A DNA stretch of 64,000 bases from Tillandsia leiboldiana (Eukaryota; Streptophyta; Magnoliopsida; Poales; Bromeliaceae), in assembly GCA_029204045.2 (NCBI GenBank), contig CM055073.1:31798576-31862575 (forward strand), in the 5' to 3' direction. The notes below the pieces were generated by a model. That model was not told the DNA's origin, did not search any database, and saw only the letters and a program-made list of their open reading frames with translations. The translations under genes and the position numbers were made by a program. Each line of letters begins with the position of its first letter. Position 1 is the first letter of the stretch. Shown here one piece after another: positions 1-10,679 of the stretch.

Positions 1-2344
1 CATCGACTTGCTTATATTGTCGTTGAAGGGATGTGCTATCATGCTGGACATTATTTTCGACAACAACTTTAGATCGATCCGGGCCTTTATTGATATATTT
101 GAACAGATATTTGATAAGTCTTGATTTGTTACACCATTCAACATTAATATGAGCTTGATATTTGATAACCAATCGCAAATTATGCGGGACAACAAACCTA
201 TTATCAAGTTCAACATGATTTTTCATAATATGTGTCCGATTTTCCCTTCGTTTATAGATAGGATAACCGTCATCGGTTATTATCGTTTCTTTCCTGTATT
301 CTTTTGGAAAAAATTTTGAGCATCGGCCTTTGATCATACATGGTGCTCCTGGTTTTGCAACTCCACACGGACCATGCATCATAAATTTAGCAATAGCGGC
401 ATGACCAATTGGATCGACAGTAATATCAGGTATTTCTGCCGAGATTATGGAATCAATCTCTGTAGCTGTTAAATATTTGTGATCTAAGTGCAACCACACT
501 AAGATATGAACATGTGGAAGGCCTCTCTTCTGAAACTCAACAGTATACAACTCTGCCATAATTCAAAAAAAGGAACGGGAAAAAAAGTTAGATCTAATGA
601 GTTTGCGTATATTTTAGGCACTAAAGCTGTTATTTGGCCACGTACCAGCAGTAGATTTTCCAAAAAATTGGCCTTTCTTAATATCAGTCATCAAAGCTTC
701 TAATTTTAACTTGAATACCCTACTAACAATGTCTGGCCTATCTTCGGATCTTTGGCCAGGTATAAACTGCACAGCCTCTTGAATTTCCTGCCATTGTGCA
801 TTACATGTAAATGTAATAAATAAATCAGGAGGACCACATTGTCTGCATATAGCAATAGCATCCTGATAATTTTGAATCATATAGCGAGGGCCAGCAGTAA
901 AACTTGAAGGTAGGACAACACGTTTACCGACAGCGTTACCATCTACATCTCCTTCAAAGACGGCATCCTTAATACCTTTATAAAGCTCAGATCGTAAAGT
1001 AGTTTGGTTCCTTCTAAGGTAGTCAAGCCTTTCTTCTTCAATACATGAGAAAGCATCAACAATATACTGTTGAAAAAGCTTTCCTCCTCGAGTTAGTGTT
1101 TTTCCTTCCCTCAATCGATTTTGAATTCTATAAGCATAAAATTCACGCATTGTAATATATTGCCGTGAATTTGTTTTTTTGCGTGAACTTTCTCTGCATT
1201 CTATTCCAAGTCTGAAACCATCTTCACCGTAGGGAAACAAAATAGGGTATTGCATAGCCATGAAAGAGGGATGTAAATCAGAAATGCGCTTTAAACCATT
1301 TGCTTTATGTTCAACAATAATATCTCGTTGTCGATCTGCGCATCCCAGATCCCCAATTATCAAGCCAGCAATTTCTGCACATGAAGGAGGATTATATTGC
1401 CGCATATTATCTCCACGTGCACCAATCAATCTCAATCTAATAGGTAAGAAATCAGTTTCACTAAAACGATCTCTTGCCATTCTAAATGCTTTAACAATTT
1501 CATTTTGAGTATCAAAGAAATGTATCAGTTCTCGGACAATATTTCTATCGATATTTTGGAGATCACCACTGCCAGAAATTGCGTCCATTCTATTGTCAAC
1601 TTCATTTGCAGTATCATAAATGTATAGTTGAGCAAATTTGGGCCGGTGGCCATCTAGTGGAAGAAGAGAACCCATAAGATGATAATTCTGCCCGCTGATT
1701 CTAAAAACATATGGACCTGTTCTCATATTAATTTCTGTATCTATTTTTGCACCAATTGAAGTAAATGCGAACATAGAATTGTACACTCTTATATTATCCC
1801 GAAACTTTCTAGCTTCTCTAGAACCTTGGTAATCTAATAAAGTATCTAAAATAGGCGGTGTATGGCGCAGCAACGGCAAATAAATTCGACCTTCTTGACA
1901 ACATAAAGAGAACCTCGGGACAGTTTCATTCCGAGATTTATAAATCCGTTCATTGTACCATAAGAAAGCTCCACATGATTGGCATTCATATTTTGGTAAT
2001 CCGAGATATGATTGTTCAATAGATGGACCTGGCATCTGAGAATTCACAGTATTATCTACACTTACCACCATCCTAGAATTTGTAAAATCAAGATGTCCTG
2101 TATCTGCAACACTACGACAGACATCATAACTATGTAGTACTTCATGAATATCACTTTCATGTTCAGAAGCCTCCAGTGTTTCTCTATTCCTTCGTTGATT
2201 AAGAATAACCTTTCGCCTTTTCCTATTTTCGGAAATACCAGTGTGCATATACTTGGAAGCTTCGATGTGCTCTTTATTCCTCCGTTGATTAAGAATAAAC
2301 TTCCGTTTTTTTCTATTTTCTTTACACACTGCTGTTATGTCCAT
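1..2344 (-). CDS. Helitron replication (Rep/helicase) protein, N-terminal and HUH part; runs off the window
   Basis: The product nicks and transfers single-stranded DNA during Helitron rolling-circle transposition. The ATG is at 2344. Exon 1 (2344-646) has a basic N-terminus with a tandem duplication (two related blocks, about residues 5-40 and 35-67, each ending in a shared ILNQRRN core), then a Helitron_like_N region ('MQYPILFPYGEDGF', about residues 315-330; 'RGGKLFQQYIVDAF'). A 93-bp interval (645-553) has a GTACGT donor, a pyrimidine-rich 3' part and a CAG acceptor. Reading across it continues in frame into the HUH motif (His-Val-His near residues 580-582, in 'FQKRGLPHVHIL') and the Tyr-bearing 'YLFKYINKG' near residue 713. 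Exon 2 stays open to the window edge, so the PIF1-like helicase half should lie upstream of base 1. Without the intron the frame has stops, so a decayed insertion is the alternative. Family assignment is firm; function today is unknown. Confidence 0.88.
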
Positions 2345-2824
2345 TTAAGCCTGACGGAAAAAACCATAACGAAAAAGAGCCAAGAAATTATTACGCTAAA
2401 ACTTAAGTTACCCGTTACAAAATTTAATTGCAAAATTGACTCATTTAGAATATTGTTGTTATTGAGAGTCATCATAGAAGCATTTTTCCAGAATTATTTT
2501 CTTTCTCTTTTGGAATTATAAGTGCACCTTATAAGTATTCCCTACAAAATTAGCCCTCTAATATAAATTCTTGTGTATGGAATGGAGTATTAATATACAT
2601 TTAGTGAATGCAATAAGTATCAATATACATTTAGTGAATGCAATAATTCCTTCAATTTCTAATTAATTTTGTTGTTGTTTTTTTTTTTTTTTTTTTTTTT
2701 TTTTGGTAATTTGAAATAAGTACGCCAACTTTAACATCTTATTAAAAAAAAACTATTTATAGAATAGGTACTAAAAATTATTAACTTTGAATACATTATA
2801 AATAGAGTTATTTATTTATTATTA
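2345..2824. other. AT-rich Helitron flank with a short direct repeat and poly-T
   Basis: No gene is seen. A 25-bp sequence (AATATACATTTAGTGAATGC plus CAATAA-type tail) is directly repeated at 2592-2616 and 2622-2646. A pure T run fills 2678-2704. The 5'-TC end of the Helitron on the - strand must lie somewhere in or beyond this stretch but could not be placed. Confidence 0.6.
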
Positions 2825-3690
2825 TTAATTTTTTTTAATACATATGGGACGTTCTTTTTTTTGGTTTTATTTATTTATTATTATTAATTTTTTTAATACA
2901 TATGGGACGTTATTTTCTTTTTTTTTAATTATGTTTTTTTTTTTTAAAATTTTGTTTGGTATTATAAAATTCTCTATTATTAAATTGGACCGAATTGGAC
3001 CTTCATGGGTCCGAACCCAACACAACCCAGGCCGCAGCGAGATCAAGGACCAAGGCCGAATACGTCCCAGGCCAGCTTCAATACCGGCCCATTAAAGTTA
3101 TTTATTTATTTATTTATTATTATTATTTTTTTTAATACATATGGGACGTTCTTTTTTTTGGTCTTATTTATTTATTATTATTAATTTTTTTAATACATAT
3201 GGGACGTTATTTTTTTTTTTTTAATTATGTTTTTTTTTTTAAAATTTCGTTTGGTATTATAAAATTCTCTATTATTAAATTGGACCAAATTGGACCTTCA
3301 TGGGTCCAAACCCAACACAACCCAGGCCGCAGCGAGATCAAGGACCAAGGCCGAATACGTCCCAGGCCAGCTTCAATACCGGCCCATTAAAGTTATTTAT
3401 TTATTTATTTATTATTATTATTTTTTTTAATACATATGGGACGTTCTTTTTTTTGGTCTTATTTATTTATTATTATTAATTTTTTTAATACATATGGGAC
3501 TTTCTTTTCTTTTTTTTAATTATGTTTTTTTTTTTAAATTTCGTTTGATATTATAAAATTCTCTATTATTAAATTAGACCGAATTGGACCTTTCATGGGT
3601 CCGAACCCAACACAACCCAGGCCGCAGCGAGATGGAGGACCAAGGCCGAATACGTCCCAGGCCAGCTCCAATACCGGCCCGTTGCAATCT
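2825..3690. repeat. ~296-bp tandem repeat, about three copies
   Basis: The word CATATGGGAC recurs at 2841, 2899, 3138, 3196, 3433 and 3491, giving a 295-297-bp period. Each unit also contains an internal ~58-bp duplication of that word. Each unit runs through T-rich sequence, then 'AATTGGACC', 'CCCAACACAACCCAGGC' and 'GCGAGAT', ending in 'ACCGGCCCATTAAAG'. The third copy continues into unique sequence (to about 3890) rich in variants of CCAATTC. Short open frames here are by-products of the repeat and T runs. Confidence 0.9.
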
Positions 3691-4679
3691 TAGATTGCAC
3701 CAAGATTCCTTCATGGTCCGATTTTAGCCCAATCCTGGTCCAAATCCAACCCGTTTCCGATCCACAACTGGTCCAATTCGGTCCAATTGCGGCCCAGCTT
3801 GTGCCCAACACCAATCCAATTCCAGTCAAAGTCCGTACCAAAACCTGTTATACACCGGCCCTAACCCGGTTCGGCCCGGGTTGGACCATTGGCCCTTAAT
3901 TTTTTACACATTTTTTCACTTTTGTCTTTGACCGTTTTATTTTTTGCAAATAAGTCCCTAAGTTTGATTGTTATTTCAATTAATCATATATGGTAAAAAA
4001 GTTCATTAATTATAACCCCAAAAGAGGGAAAAACAATATAAAAAACAATAAGAAACACCTTAGTACCCAAAAATATTTGTTAACCTGACCACATGTGAAT
4101 AAAACCAGTCATCAATAGCAAAACAAAGTTGCAAAGTAAAATTAAATAAAAATCCGTAGAGGCTCAGATTAATTGATGCATAGTATGCATTTTCTTTAGC
4201 ATAAAAAATAGATTTCTTCAGTATGGAGAACAGCACATGAGTAGCAAACAATATAAACATAGGAGTAATAAAAAATTCTTAATTAATCAAGGATAATCAA
4301 GGACAGGGAAAATTCAATGTAAGCTAACAATGAAGAGAACAAAAACAAATAGGTAATAGAGGAGCGAGTAATTAAAAAATTATATTGAATGGGAACAAAT
4401 AGGTAATAGAAGATAAGTAAGCAGCTCTCCATCTTCTGTTTTTCTTTCGCGCGCGCGTGTGTGTGTGTGTTTTGCTTCTTCTTTTTTTTTTTTTGTATTT
4501 TAATGGAAAATCATCATTGCCTCTATCAAACAAAGCAAATAATATAAAGCATCAACTGAATCAACTGAATAAACAAAATACGAAACAAAGGAGGGATAGA
4601 GTAGTAAACCATACTACATTCAAGCAGCAAGCATGAAGAAGCAATAAGGAGAAAACAAATGGAACATAAACAGAGTAAA

Positions 4680-4756
<77 letters not shown>

Positions 4757-5171
4757 GAGCGCGCGCGCACATTTGTGTGCACCATTTTAGGCGAGAAAAG
4801 AACATGAATTCAGCATAAAAAAACAGGAGTAAGAAAATGGATACAAAGGTAAGAAACATAAGAAGCATGAGAAATTATCCAAGCATAAGAAGCATCCACA
4901 GCAAACATAGAAATTATCCACACATAAGAAAGTAAGGCAAGAAATTGTGATAAAACAGTTTCCGCGCGATTCCCAAAGGTAGAAGCAGTCAGATGACTAT
5001 AAGTTTAAGTACATGTCGAGTCCAAAGCACAACCAAAATGAAGGCCACAGTAAATGGTTAGAAAGATAACTGAGGAAACCCAGCTGCCAAAGAACAAAAA
5101 GCAGTCAGGTCGACACAGCGTGGCAAGCAGGAATTATTAGCAGCCCACCAACTATAGGAAGAACTTGGTGA
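3691..5171. other. Gene-free AT-rich stretch with GT and GA microsatellites
   Basis: No convincing coding sequence is seen. A short CG/GT tract lies at about 4450-4470, and a pure (GA)n run of about 35 units fills 4684-4753, followed by GCGCGCGC. The segment 'GAGGCTCAGATT' with a following 'GATGCATAGTA' occurs near 4161 and again near 6201, pointing to a dispersed local duplication. Confidence 0.6.
4684..4753. repeat. (GA)n microsatellite
   Basis: An uninterrupted dinucleotide run of about 70 bp. Open frames through it encode only Ser-Leu or Arg-Glu repeats and are not genes. Confidence 0.97.
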
Positions 5172-5731
5172 TTAATTGACCTCAGATGGATCACTCTCAG
5201 TAGGAGCAGGTTCTGGTGCTAGGCGATTAATTACGTCATGGCAGTCATTGATAATACCATAGCAGTTGTTGATAGACTCACGCATCTTTGAACGCTCAAA
5301 TGCGTATACATCTCTTTCATTGATAAGAGAATTATACGATTTCTTGAGAAGACTATATTCCCATTTCAGATTATCATACTTAGAGTACAACGCAGAGTGT
5401 TCTGATGCGAGTTGGTCATATAAATTCTTATAGAATGCTCTATCTTCATAGTTAGCATCCTTGATGTGGAGATCCAACTCCTCTTTAAGTTTGTAGACAG
5501 CGGTACGGGCCGCATCTTGTTCAGCGGCAGCAGAAGCAGGGAATGGAGAACCCCAACAGCGAACAATCTCGGATACAGATTCAGAACACCCGATTGGAAG
5601 ATCCATGTATGCTGAAAACTTCCCATCTGTATCAACGGTTATTTCACAGGGTGGCATCTCCATCCCAAGCCCCCGAACAATTTCCCGTAGCATTTGAGTG
5701 CACGAAAGCTCGATAATCTTCATCGTGTGAG
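5172..5731 (-). CDS. Hypothetical protein exon: dsRNA-binding-like domain plus coiled coil
   Basis: An open exon of about 185 codons ends at a stop at 5172. A possible acceptor (CCGTGCAG) ends at 5732, and the first ATG inside is at 5723. From that ATG, residues about 5-80 have the layout of a dsRBD: a helix ('MLREIVRGLGME'), strands with 'DGKFSAYMDLP', then 'AEQDAARTAVYKLKEEL', the alanine-rich last helix. Residues about 80-165 are a heptad-like, charged coiled coil ('DQLASEHSALYSKYDNLKWE'). The tail is 'PAPTESDPSEVN'. I recognise this only as similar in layout to uncharacterised plant dsRBD-like/coiled-coil proteins. Upstream exons on the - strand were not identified. It may be the last exon of a gene, or a captured fragment. 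Confidence 0.45.
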
Positions 5732-5831
5732 CTGCACGGGGACCAAATGCAAAGAGGGAAGGAAAAGAGAGTTGGAAGAAATATAAGTATGTACGATAAC
5801 CGGAAATGTTATGTATTTTCTTAGGCAACTC

Positions 5832-7770
5832 TTGTGAAGAAACTTAGGTTGTGAACTGCATACTAATATAGGCATCGTATTAATTATGTCTAACCAATCT
5901 ATAGCATGTTTCCAGGCGACCTGTGAAGGAATTTGGTCTGAAAATTGCATACTAATGCATGCATTTTTGTCAATCATGTGAAGCAACAAATTCCTGCATG
6001 GCGGCAGACAACGTAAGAAGAGAATCGGTTCCACAAACCATAGAATTGAGTGCCGCAACACGGAACAAATAGGATTAGGAAAATAGAGGAGGAAACTAAA
6101 AGCAAGTAAAAAATTTCAGCACCAAACCAAATAGGATCAGGGAAAGTTGAGGAAGAAACACAAAGCAAGTAAAAATTCTGAAAAAAAAGATGGATAAAGA
6201 GGCTCAGATTGTCCGATGCATAGTACGAACGCATCTTATTTCGCATTGGATAACAGTTAAGTTGCATACCATTCTCTGTAGAAAAGCAGTTCAAAAATTT
6301 AATGCATTTCCTTAAGCATATATTTTAAAAAAAAGGAAAAACAAATCAACAGTTTGAAGGGGCAAGTGGTATAATACAAAGGCAAGTAGGCTTAGAGAAA
6401 TAGAGCAGGAAAGGCAAGTTACATGGTATTCTCGGTAGAGAAACATTTAAAAAATGTAGAGATACATAAGGAGAAAGTAAAACATTTAAAAAATGTAGAG
6501 ATACATAAGGAGAAAGTAACACAGGTATATAAGAAGCACCCTCACATCAAAAAAAAGTAATCAGTCAAGAAAAGCACGCAAAAAATAAGAACATGATGGG
6601 GGGAAAAAGAACAGTGCAGAAAGGAACCAAAAAAAAAAAAGTAGTAAGGAACAAATAGAAGGTAGAAAAGTGAAGAATTTTAAAATTTTGTTAGAAAATC
6701 AGGAAAACAAATTTTGAGGGGAAAAAAATTGAACCAACAATAGGTATCAATGAATAAAAAGACATGAATTGGAAGTTTTACCGCTGCAGCATTCTAGTGA
6801 GAAAGACTAAGCAACTTTTTTTCGTTATCCTCTAGATGGGTCTCTTTTTTTTTTTTCTTTGCAAGAAGTCCTGCACACACCCCCCCTCCTTTTTTATTCC
6901 TTGGTTTTTCATAGCATGACAAATCATCATCGCCTCAACCAAACAACTCGAGAATATCAAAGAAGCATGGAGCATCAAAGAAAGAAAGCACACAGGAGAA
7001 AAACATTCAAGTATGTCTTTAGGCGAAAACCAATCAAATATCGAGCTAATATATGCTTTAGATCATTGATTGCTAGACACATATTCTAGTCCAATCCTTT
7101 TTTCATCTAAAGCCTGGGTCAAAGCCAATGAGTGTATGCCTCATAATTTTCAGAACCTTCAGTTTTTTGTTTTTTTTGCCTTTTTTTTTTTTTTTCTTTT
7201 TTCCGCGCGATTCCCACTGAAGCCTACGTTTCTTTTGAACCCCGGCCTCCAATTAGAGGGAAGGGGGGGGGGAAGCAGCTTATCCAAGACATAACCAAGC
7301 CCCCAAATGCATTGCAACATATTCTCTAAAGGCAAATGAATGTTATTCATAATGGCTTTTCCTCTAAAAAGGCACCACAAGCACACAATCCCACACAACA
7401 AAACTGCACATTGTAGATTTAAGGCATCGGAAATCGAACGCAAGCAAAGGGATCACAGAAAAAAAAACAGCAATCACGCATGGATGAACCATCACCAAGA
7501 ATGAGTAGAGAATGCGTACTAAACAGAGCAGAAGGCAAAGGAGCAGATCAAGAAAGAAGGAAGGGAGCTGCACACAAATCGCAAGAAACTTTCTGTTGTG
7601 ACCTACCAAATACAGGAAGAAATAGTGGAAAATATTAGCATAAGTTCATATATTAACTGTTGCAGGAACCAAATAATTAACAAAGAAGACAAAGTAAAGA
7701 ATACCTGAAGAATTAAAGGGCTCGGAGATCCTTCTAATTACAGGGTCCTACCAAATAAAAGTAACACATT
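5832..7770. other. No recognisable gene; local duplications
   Basis: Purine-rich sequence on the + strand with a perfect 39-bp tandem duplication at 6442-6480 / 6481-6519, several A runs, and a G-rich patch near 7262-7272. Open frames are short and lack family motifs. It could be intronic or UTR sequence of a - strand locus running from about 8960 down to 5172, but no splice chain could be built. Confidence 0.45.
6442..6519. repeat. Perfect 39-bp tandem duplication
   Basis: Two adjacent identical 39-bp copies, each starting AACATTTAAAAAATGTAGAG and ending GAGAAAGTAA. Confidence 0.95.
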
Positions 7771-7827
7771 ATTTTAGTTAATCTTACATAGAAAAAGTTT
7801 AGAGAAAAACTTAAGAGGAATACTCAA

Positions 7828-7950
7828 CCTTTCCATGAAAACATGAGCAATCTTGTGTTCTTCTAAGAACTGAACACCTATATTTATAGCATTTATAGCA
7901 CACATACAATATGCATCATAAGAAGCAAAAACCTTCAGGGATATGGCAAA
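7828..7950 (-). pseudogene. Possible protein-kinase-like fragment
   Basis: On the - strand this short stretch reads through 'VFASYDAYCMCAINAI' and 'GVQFLEEHKIAH'. The second piece resembles the helix preceding the catalytic loop in plant kinases, where a 'G(V/I).(F/Y)LH..(K/G)IAH' block is usual, but the expected catalytic loop does not follow. A donor-like AAG/GTTGAG ends it. Too short to assign; it may be a captured exon fragment or a chance match. Confidence 0.2.
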
Positions 7951-8394
7951 TTTGTATAGCAGTGAGTAGTAGGTGATGACGGCGACCAATCCCATCATCA
8001 CCGGCCACCAGCACTGCCAACATTTCTGAGAAAAGAGAGCAAAACAGCCTAGCAACATTTCTGAGAGAGGAGGGAAGAGCAGAGAGAGGAAGAAGGGGAG
8101 AGGAAAAGAGTGAGCGAGTAATAAATGAGAGCAGAGAAGTGAGGGGGCACCGGTCTGAGTCAGCGCGGAGCAAGTACGACCGTACCATCAATTTCATCAA
8201 TTTCAGGTAGAATGGTACAGGACATACATCCCAGATCACAGAGGAGCCGCACGACGCATGACACCACCCAGATCACAGAGTAATTTTTTTAAAAAATACC
8301 TGCTGAGCAACATACACCACCGCAAGCATTCTCTCAAACAGTTGGTGAGCAAAATGCTGGCACCGTACATATCGGTTATAGTCAACCGAAGGAG

Positions 8395-8750
8395 ATGACG
8401 CAACAGTAAGGGGAGAGCAAGTGAAGAGGGAGGACGTTCAGAGGAGAGGGTACCATCAAAATCAACGAAGATTACACTCACAAAATCCCAAGGACGACAA
8501 AACCCATAGAGAAGCAGCACGGAGCCCAGCCGAGGAGGAGAAAGAGGGAGGGGGGCGAACGCGCGCAGGCCCGTACGATCCGCCGAGGGATGTGACGGAA
8601 CAGTAAGAGGAGAGGCCCAAGGACATTAAAACCCACAGAGAAGCAGCACGGAGCCCAGCCGAGGAGGAGACAGAGGGAGGGGGGCGAACGGGCGGTAGCG
8701 CGCAGGGCCGTACGATCCGCGGAAGGATGTGACGGAACAGTAAGAGAAGA
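8395..8750. repeat. Imperfect direct repeats in GC-richer promoter-like DNA
   Basis: A unit of about 125 bp is present at about 8507-8617 and 8632-8745 (shared words GAAGCAGCACGGAGCCCAGC, GTACGATCCGC, GTGACGGAACAGTAAGAG). Its last part also matches about 8397-8450. The opposite strand gives long open frames rich in Ser/Pro/Leu that lack any domain. The compositional shift suggests a 5' region of a - strand transcript, which is only inference. Confidence 0.7.
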
Positions 8751-9019
8751 GAAGGCGAAGAAGGAAGGCGGTCAGAGGAGAACGTGGGAGTGCAAGGGGA
8801 AGAGGAGCCACTGCAAATCTGGTGTGCCGTACTGTAGGAGCAGGTTGTGTAGCAGTAGGAGAGAAAGAGGAAGGGTTGTGTAGCAGCAGGAGAGAGAGAG
8901 CAAGCTGGCAAAGTGAAGGGCGAGGAGGAGCGAGGAGAGATCGACACGTCAGACAGTTAAAACTCACGATTCATGTCTTTTTATTGATAAGCTTGCTACA
9001 CCTGCTCCCTTCTTGAGCC

Positions 9020-9278
9020 CAGAGAATCAAACAAAATCACGTTTATTTGTGCACTAACCGTAGAAAGGTGACTTTGGACCGGAAATCTAAGGACAGTTGC
9101 AGGGGAAATTTAAATTAGTTTTTTTTTTTTTTTTGATTAAACAGGGGTATACCCTATTTGAGGGGTTACAAGAAATAAATTAGTTCTATGTATATAAATG
9201 ATATAAATAGAAATAAATATTTTAATTTGATTATAATATTTTGGATGATAAAAAAGTTTTAAAAAATTAAGAGGGTTC
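9020..9278. other. No gene seen
   Basis: AT-rich sequence with a T run (9121-9134) followed by a short GGGGTATACCC palindrome. Nothing codes. Confidence 0.5.
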
Positions 9279-9648
9279 ACCATGCTTGAGCTAGAATAGT
9301 TTTAGGATGGATGAACTCCTCGGAACTTAGGACGTCACATTTGGTATCAAAACTAATCACCAGCCGGAAGTGTGTGACGAGTTTCGTCTGAGCGTAAGTC
9401 TAGATGACAGGACTAACAAAACAAGTCTCACATCGTCTCATGATTTTATATTGTTTGTGTGTTTAGACCGACAAGAACGTCAGACCTAAACGGAAGAGTT
9501 TGTGATATTCCAATAGTCTCACATCGGATGGAATGAAATTATGATTGGATATATAAAAGATATGAACACTAATAATAATAACTGAGTTTAAATATTTCGG
9601 GCTATAATTTAGATCTAATGGGTTGTTAGTGGGCCGAATCTCGTTACA
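9279..9648. mobile_element. Degenerate LTR/TRIM-like remnant with a 5S rRNA-like block
   Basis: Bases about 9279-9338 resemble the 3' half of plant 5S rRNA (TGCTTGAGCTAGAATAG, TAGGATGGATGAACTCCT), the hallmark of Cassandra-type terminal-repeat retrotransposons in miniature. They are followed by TTTGGTATCAAAAC (about 9340-9353), close to the initiator-Met tRNA primer site. From about 9370 to 9648 the sequence matches the right half of the 32,900-33,326 element (TCTAGATGACAGGACTA, GTCTCACATCG, ending TCGTTACA). All parts are diverged. Calling it Cassandra-related is inference from the 5S-like block and the primer-like site. Confidence 0.5.
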
Positions 9649-10433
9649 ATAACACAACTGGTGTAACATTTGAACTAGTCTTTTTTCTGTAACAAATTTC
9701 TTTCCACTTTAAAATAAATTTAATTAAAATAAATATAATTTTAATTATTATATATTAAGTATTTAATTAATCTAATTATTTTATTAACTAATTATCTAAC
9801 TATTAGATAATTAACTAATTAATTTATTAAATTATTTATAGTTAATTAAATTATTTATTAATAATATTTATTATTATTAATTATTTTATCAATTAATATT
9901 TAAGATTATCTAGCAATAATTAATTAAATAAATTAAATTATTATTTAATTAATATTTTTATATTAATTAATTAGATAAAATATTATTTTTAAAAATTATA
10001 ATTATTCTTTTTATTATTATTCCAATCTAATTATTTAATTATCTTGTTACTGTTTGTTTCTAAACTTATACATATTTTTAAAATAAATAGTTTCTAATTT
10101 ATATTTGAACCAAACGCAATTTTAGAATACAGACTGTGAGTTCTGATGACTTATATCTGAACCAAATGTAATCCTAAAATACAGACGGTGAGTTCTGATG
10201 CCGACATGAGGTCATAGCTTCGTCCCTGTCAAGACGAAGTCAAGATCAGGCATACGATCAGAAGTCGCGACTTCAGCAAATTAAACAAACAGATCCTTAA
10301 TTAGTTCTTCAATTTGGTGTTTCCTTTGCTGTTTCATTGGTGGTGTTTGTTTCTTTTATTTGAAATTTTGACCTTGCATATATATAAGCTCTCAAATATT
10401 TGAGTTCATTATTAGAAGCAAGAAGTTATGGGT
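9649..10433. other. AT-rich repeat DNA without genes
   Basis: About 350 bp of nearly pure A/T words (TTAATTAA, ATTATTT), then 'TTTGAACCAAACGCAATTTT' near 10,103-10,125. Its reverse complement style (TTGCGTTTGGTTCAGATATAA) recurs near 51,970 with a similar AT-rich neighbour, so both are probably copies of one AT-rich MITE family. Ends and target duplication were not resolved. Confidence 0.4.
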
Positions 10434-10442
10434 TTAAAAATA

Positions 10443-10669
10443 GAGCAATACTATATGTACATTCTAAACGAAGGTGTACATTCTATATTCATCCATCTAA
10501 GAATAGAAAGATCACTTCATAAATTTGTGAAGTGACCTCTCATCACATCCCACCCATTGGATGGATGGGCTGCGAGATTTCTTGAAGTGACCTCTCACCA
10601 TACCCCACCTATTGAATGGATGGGGTGCGAGATATACACCCCTTTTAGGATGTACAAATAGTATTTTTC
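10443..10669. mobile_element. Fold-back MITE, family A, copy 1 (9-bp TSD)
   Basis: A 227-bp palindromic element starting GAGCAATAC and ending GTATTTTTC, flanked by the exact 9-bp repeat TTAAAAATA (10,434-10,442 and 10,670-10,678). Subterminal arms carry GTACATTC and GGATGTACA, and the centre has CCACCCATTGGATGGATGGG-type hairpins. A 9-bp target duplication is characteristic of the Mutator superfamily. It has no coding capacity and lies about 2 kb upstream of the 12.6-kb gene. Confidence 0.9.
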
Positions 10670-10679
10670 TTAAAAATAT

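Noticed and set aside
2844..3390. Two related Phe/Ile-rich open frames of 60-80 codons
   Set aside because: They are read-throughs of T runs in the ~296-bp tandem repeat; no family resemblance.
4561..4868. Ser-Leu repeat proteins on the - strand
   Set aside because: Encoded entirely by the (GA)n microsatellite.
8462..8967. Ser/Pro/Leu-rich frames of 110-160 codons on the - strand
   Set aside because: They come from duplicated GC-rich DNA, overlap each other in different frames and show no domain; treated as leader-like repeats.
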